Shown one piece after another: positions 62,777 through 64,000 of a DNA stretch of 64,000 nucleotides. The notes beneath the pieces are model-generated. The model did not search any database and was not told the DNA's origin. It saw only the letters and a list, made by a program, of their open reading frames with translations. Made by a program: the position numbers and the translations under genes. Within the stretch, counting starts at the first letter, position 1; each line of letters starts with the position of its first letter. The DNA comes from CS4-C045 sp963844115 (GTDB taxonomy: Bacteria; Planctomycetota; Planctomycetia; Pirellulales; UBA7805). The stretch is taken from NCBI GenBank assembly GCA_963844115.1, contig CAWJNN010000064.1:8359-72358 (forward strand), written 5' to 3'.

Positions 62777-64000
62777 TAGAAGAAGCCCACGTTCACCTGG
62801 AACAACTTCTCGACCTTCTTCACCATGGCTTTGTCGATGACGAATACGATGACATGATCATCGGCTTCTATGACGACATCCCTATGCCCCATGATGACAT
62901 CTTCACCGCGCACCAATGCCCCTATGGTGGTGCCCGGCGGCAGTTCGATCTCATCGATGCGACGACCTACCACACGTGAAGACTTGCGATCGCCATGCAC
63001 CACCAACTCCAGCGCTTCGGCGACCCCACGGCGGAGAGAATGTACCGCGGCCACATCCCCCTGACGCACATAGGCGAGCAAGGATCCTATCGTGACCTGC
63101 GCAGGTGACAAGGCGATGTCTATCTTCCCGCCCTGCACCAGATCGACATAAGCGCCGCGATTGATTAGCGCGATCACCTTGCGTGCGCCCCCCTGCTTGG
63201 CTAGCAAAGCCGACATGATGTTGTTCTCGTCGTCGTTGGTGAGCGCGCAGAACACATCGACATCCTCGACGTGTTCTTGCATCATCAACTTCTCGTCCGT
63301 ACCGTCGCCGTTCAAAACTAGCGTCTTGGTCAGCTCCTCCGCCAGCTTGGCACAAGATTTTTTGTTGTATTCGATCAGCTTGACCTGATAGTCACGTTCC
63401 AGCGCCTTAGCCAAACGTCGACCGATATTGCCACCGCCGACGATCATGACGCGCTTGCTGGGTTTGTCCATGCGGCGCATCTCACTCAGAACACTGCGGA
63501 TATTCTTGGTCGCGGCGATGAAGAATATCTCATCACCGTCCTCTACCACCGTATCACCGGTCGGCATGATGGCCCTGTCCTTGCGGAAGATAGCGGCGAC
63601 CCGAGTATCAATCTGGGGCATATGGCTGCGCAAAAAGCTCAGCGGATTCCCCACCAGCGGACCGCCTTCAAAAGCTTTGACCGCCACCAATGAAGCGCGC
63701 TTGCGTGAGAATTCCAACACCTGCAATGCCTCGGGAAATTCGATGAGCTTGGTGATGTAGTTGGTGAGGATCTGCTCAGGGCAGATGGAGAAATCCACAC
63801 AGAAATTATCCTGACTGAACACCTCGGGCCGTTCCAGAAATTCGGTGGCGCGGATTCGGGCGATGCGGGTAGGTGTGTTGTACAGGCTGGCTGCAAGCTT
63901 GCAGGCCAACATGTTGACCTCATCACTCTGTGTGACCGCCAGCAACATATCGCTATCCGCTATACCCGCCTGTTCCAACACCGATGGATGGGAGGCGTTA
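62776..64000 (-). CDS. trkA: TrkA potassium uptake regulatory protein (5' end off window)
   Basis: The frame is open to the right edge; upstream of the first methionine it reads NASHPSVLEQAG, so the N-terminus lies outside. Seen are the end of the first RCK/Rossmann domain (MLLAVTQSDEVNMLACKLAA), a TrkA-C domain with ALQVLEFSRKRASLVAVKAF, the second NAD site RVMIVGGGNIGRRLAKALER, and the last TrkA-C domain ending QVNVGFF. It controls TrkH K+ flux with NAD(H)/ATP. It looks beta- or gammaproteobacterial, not planctomycete. Confidence 0.92.
   Translation of the reverse strand, partial: NASHPSVLEQAGIADSDMLLAVTQSDEVNMLACKLAASLYNTPTRIARIRATEFLERPEVFSQDNFCVDFSICPEQILTNYITKLIEFPEALQVLEFSRKRASLVAVKAFEGGPLVGNPLSFLRSHMPQIDTRVAAIFRKDRAIMPTGDTVVEDGDEIFFIAATKNIRSVLSEMRRMDKPSKRVMIVGGGNIGRRLAKALERDYQVKLIEYNKKSCAKLAEELTKTLVLNGDGTDEKLMMQEHVEDVDVFCALTNDDENNIMSALLAKQGGARKVIALINRGAYVDLVQGGKIDIALSPAQVTIGSLLAYVRQGDVAAVHSLRRGVAEALELVVHGDRKSSRVVGRRIDEIELPPGTTIGALVRGEDVIMGHRDVVIEADDHVIVFVIDKAMVKKVEKLFQVNVGFF

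Noticed and set aside
1..64000. tRNA or rRNA genes
   Set aside because: I found no convincing cloverleaf with a GGTTCRA TPsiC arm and CCA-proximal stem, and no rRNA-like sequence.

Overview
The window reads as chromosomal DNA of a planctomycete, probably Pirellulales-like. The signs are the Ser/Thr kinase fused to WD40 repeats, a one-enzyme sulfatase, paired QEGLA-motif (DUF1704) proteins, the GxxAxGG repeat protein, the oxidoreductase-SelD fusion, and several families of short palindromic repeats between genes. At least seven otherwise well conserved reading frames are broken by one small indel. The last ~1.57 kb (62431-64000) encodes proteobacterial-looking TrkH/TrkA and joins abruptly inside selD. 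Both facts suggest a metagenome-derived or draft contig with indel errors and a chimeric right end, although real pseudogenes and transfer cannot be excluded from sequence alone.

Layout. 1-11.5 kb (minus strand): a possible transcription unit of pyruvate carboxylase, N-formylglutamate amidohydrolase, QEGLA/DUF1704 metallopeptidase-like protein and two tandem glutathione-synthase-like ATP-grasp ligases, the last four tightly packed; upstream lie a Ca/Na exchanger, a CNNM/CorC protein and a DksA/TraR zinc-finger protein. 11.6-19.4 kb is an accessory, eroded zone: fabD-like remnant, serine-recombinase remnant, truncated RAYT, lysine-rich 48-bp repeats, DUF2330 protein, orphan membrane proteins, and an OGT-like gene cut by a RAYT element with visible ends. 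19.5-22.3 kb: a poly-gamma-glutamate operon (pgsB-pgsC-pgsW). 22.6-29.7 kb: secreted agmatine-deiminase-like enzyme, PTS enzyme I, small exported protein, MFS transporter, HI0933-type flavoprotein.

29.9-41.1 kb: a second QEGLA protein, a RAYT with a REP array beside it, a large MscS channel, CorA, a degenerate third copy of the QEGLA gene tail, a small two-gene unit, and an AstE-like deacylase coupled to a methyltransferase/D-Ala-ligase-type ATP-grasp protein. 41.7-50.8 kb: sigma54 response regulator, orphan membrane and small proteins, kinase-WD40, sulfatase. 51.1-56.6 kb: a YtfQRT-YjfF type sugar ABC importer with a sugar epimerase/isomerase, preceded by a palindrome and a 13-bp triplet repeat and split by a 124-bp inverted-repeat element. 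56.7-59.9 kb: a pseudo-receiver, a lipoprotein, and a decaying cassette of SRPBCC/DUF899/ArsR/SRPBCC/VOC/DinB genes. 60.2-62.4 kb: a second copy of the same inverted-repeat element and the SelD fusion.

The most unusual theme is a set of enzymes that by family would add or remove terminal amino acids or acyl groups: three ATP-grasp ligases, two HExxxH QEGLA peptidase-like proteins, an N-formylglutamate amidohydrolase and an AstE-like deacylase, all in one 41-kb stretch together with poly-gamma-glutamate synthase. I infer a peptide or amino-acid conjugate ligation/cleavage pathway whose substrate is unknown.
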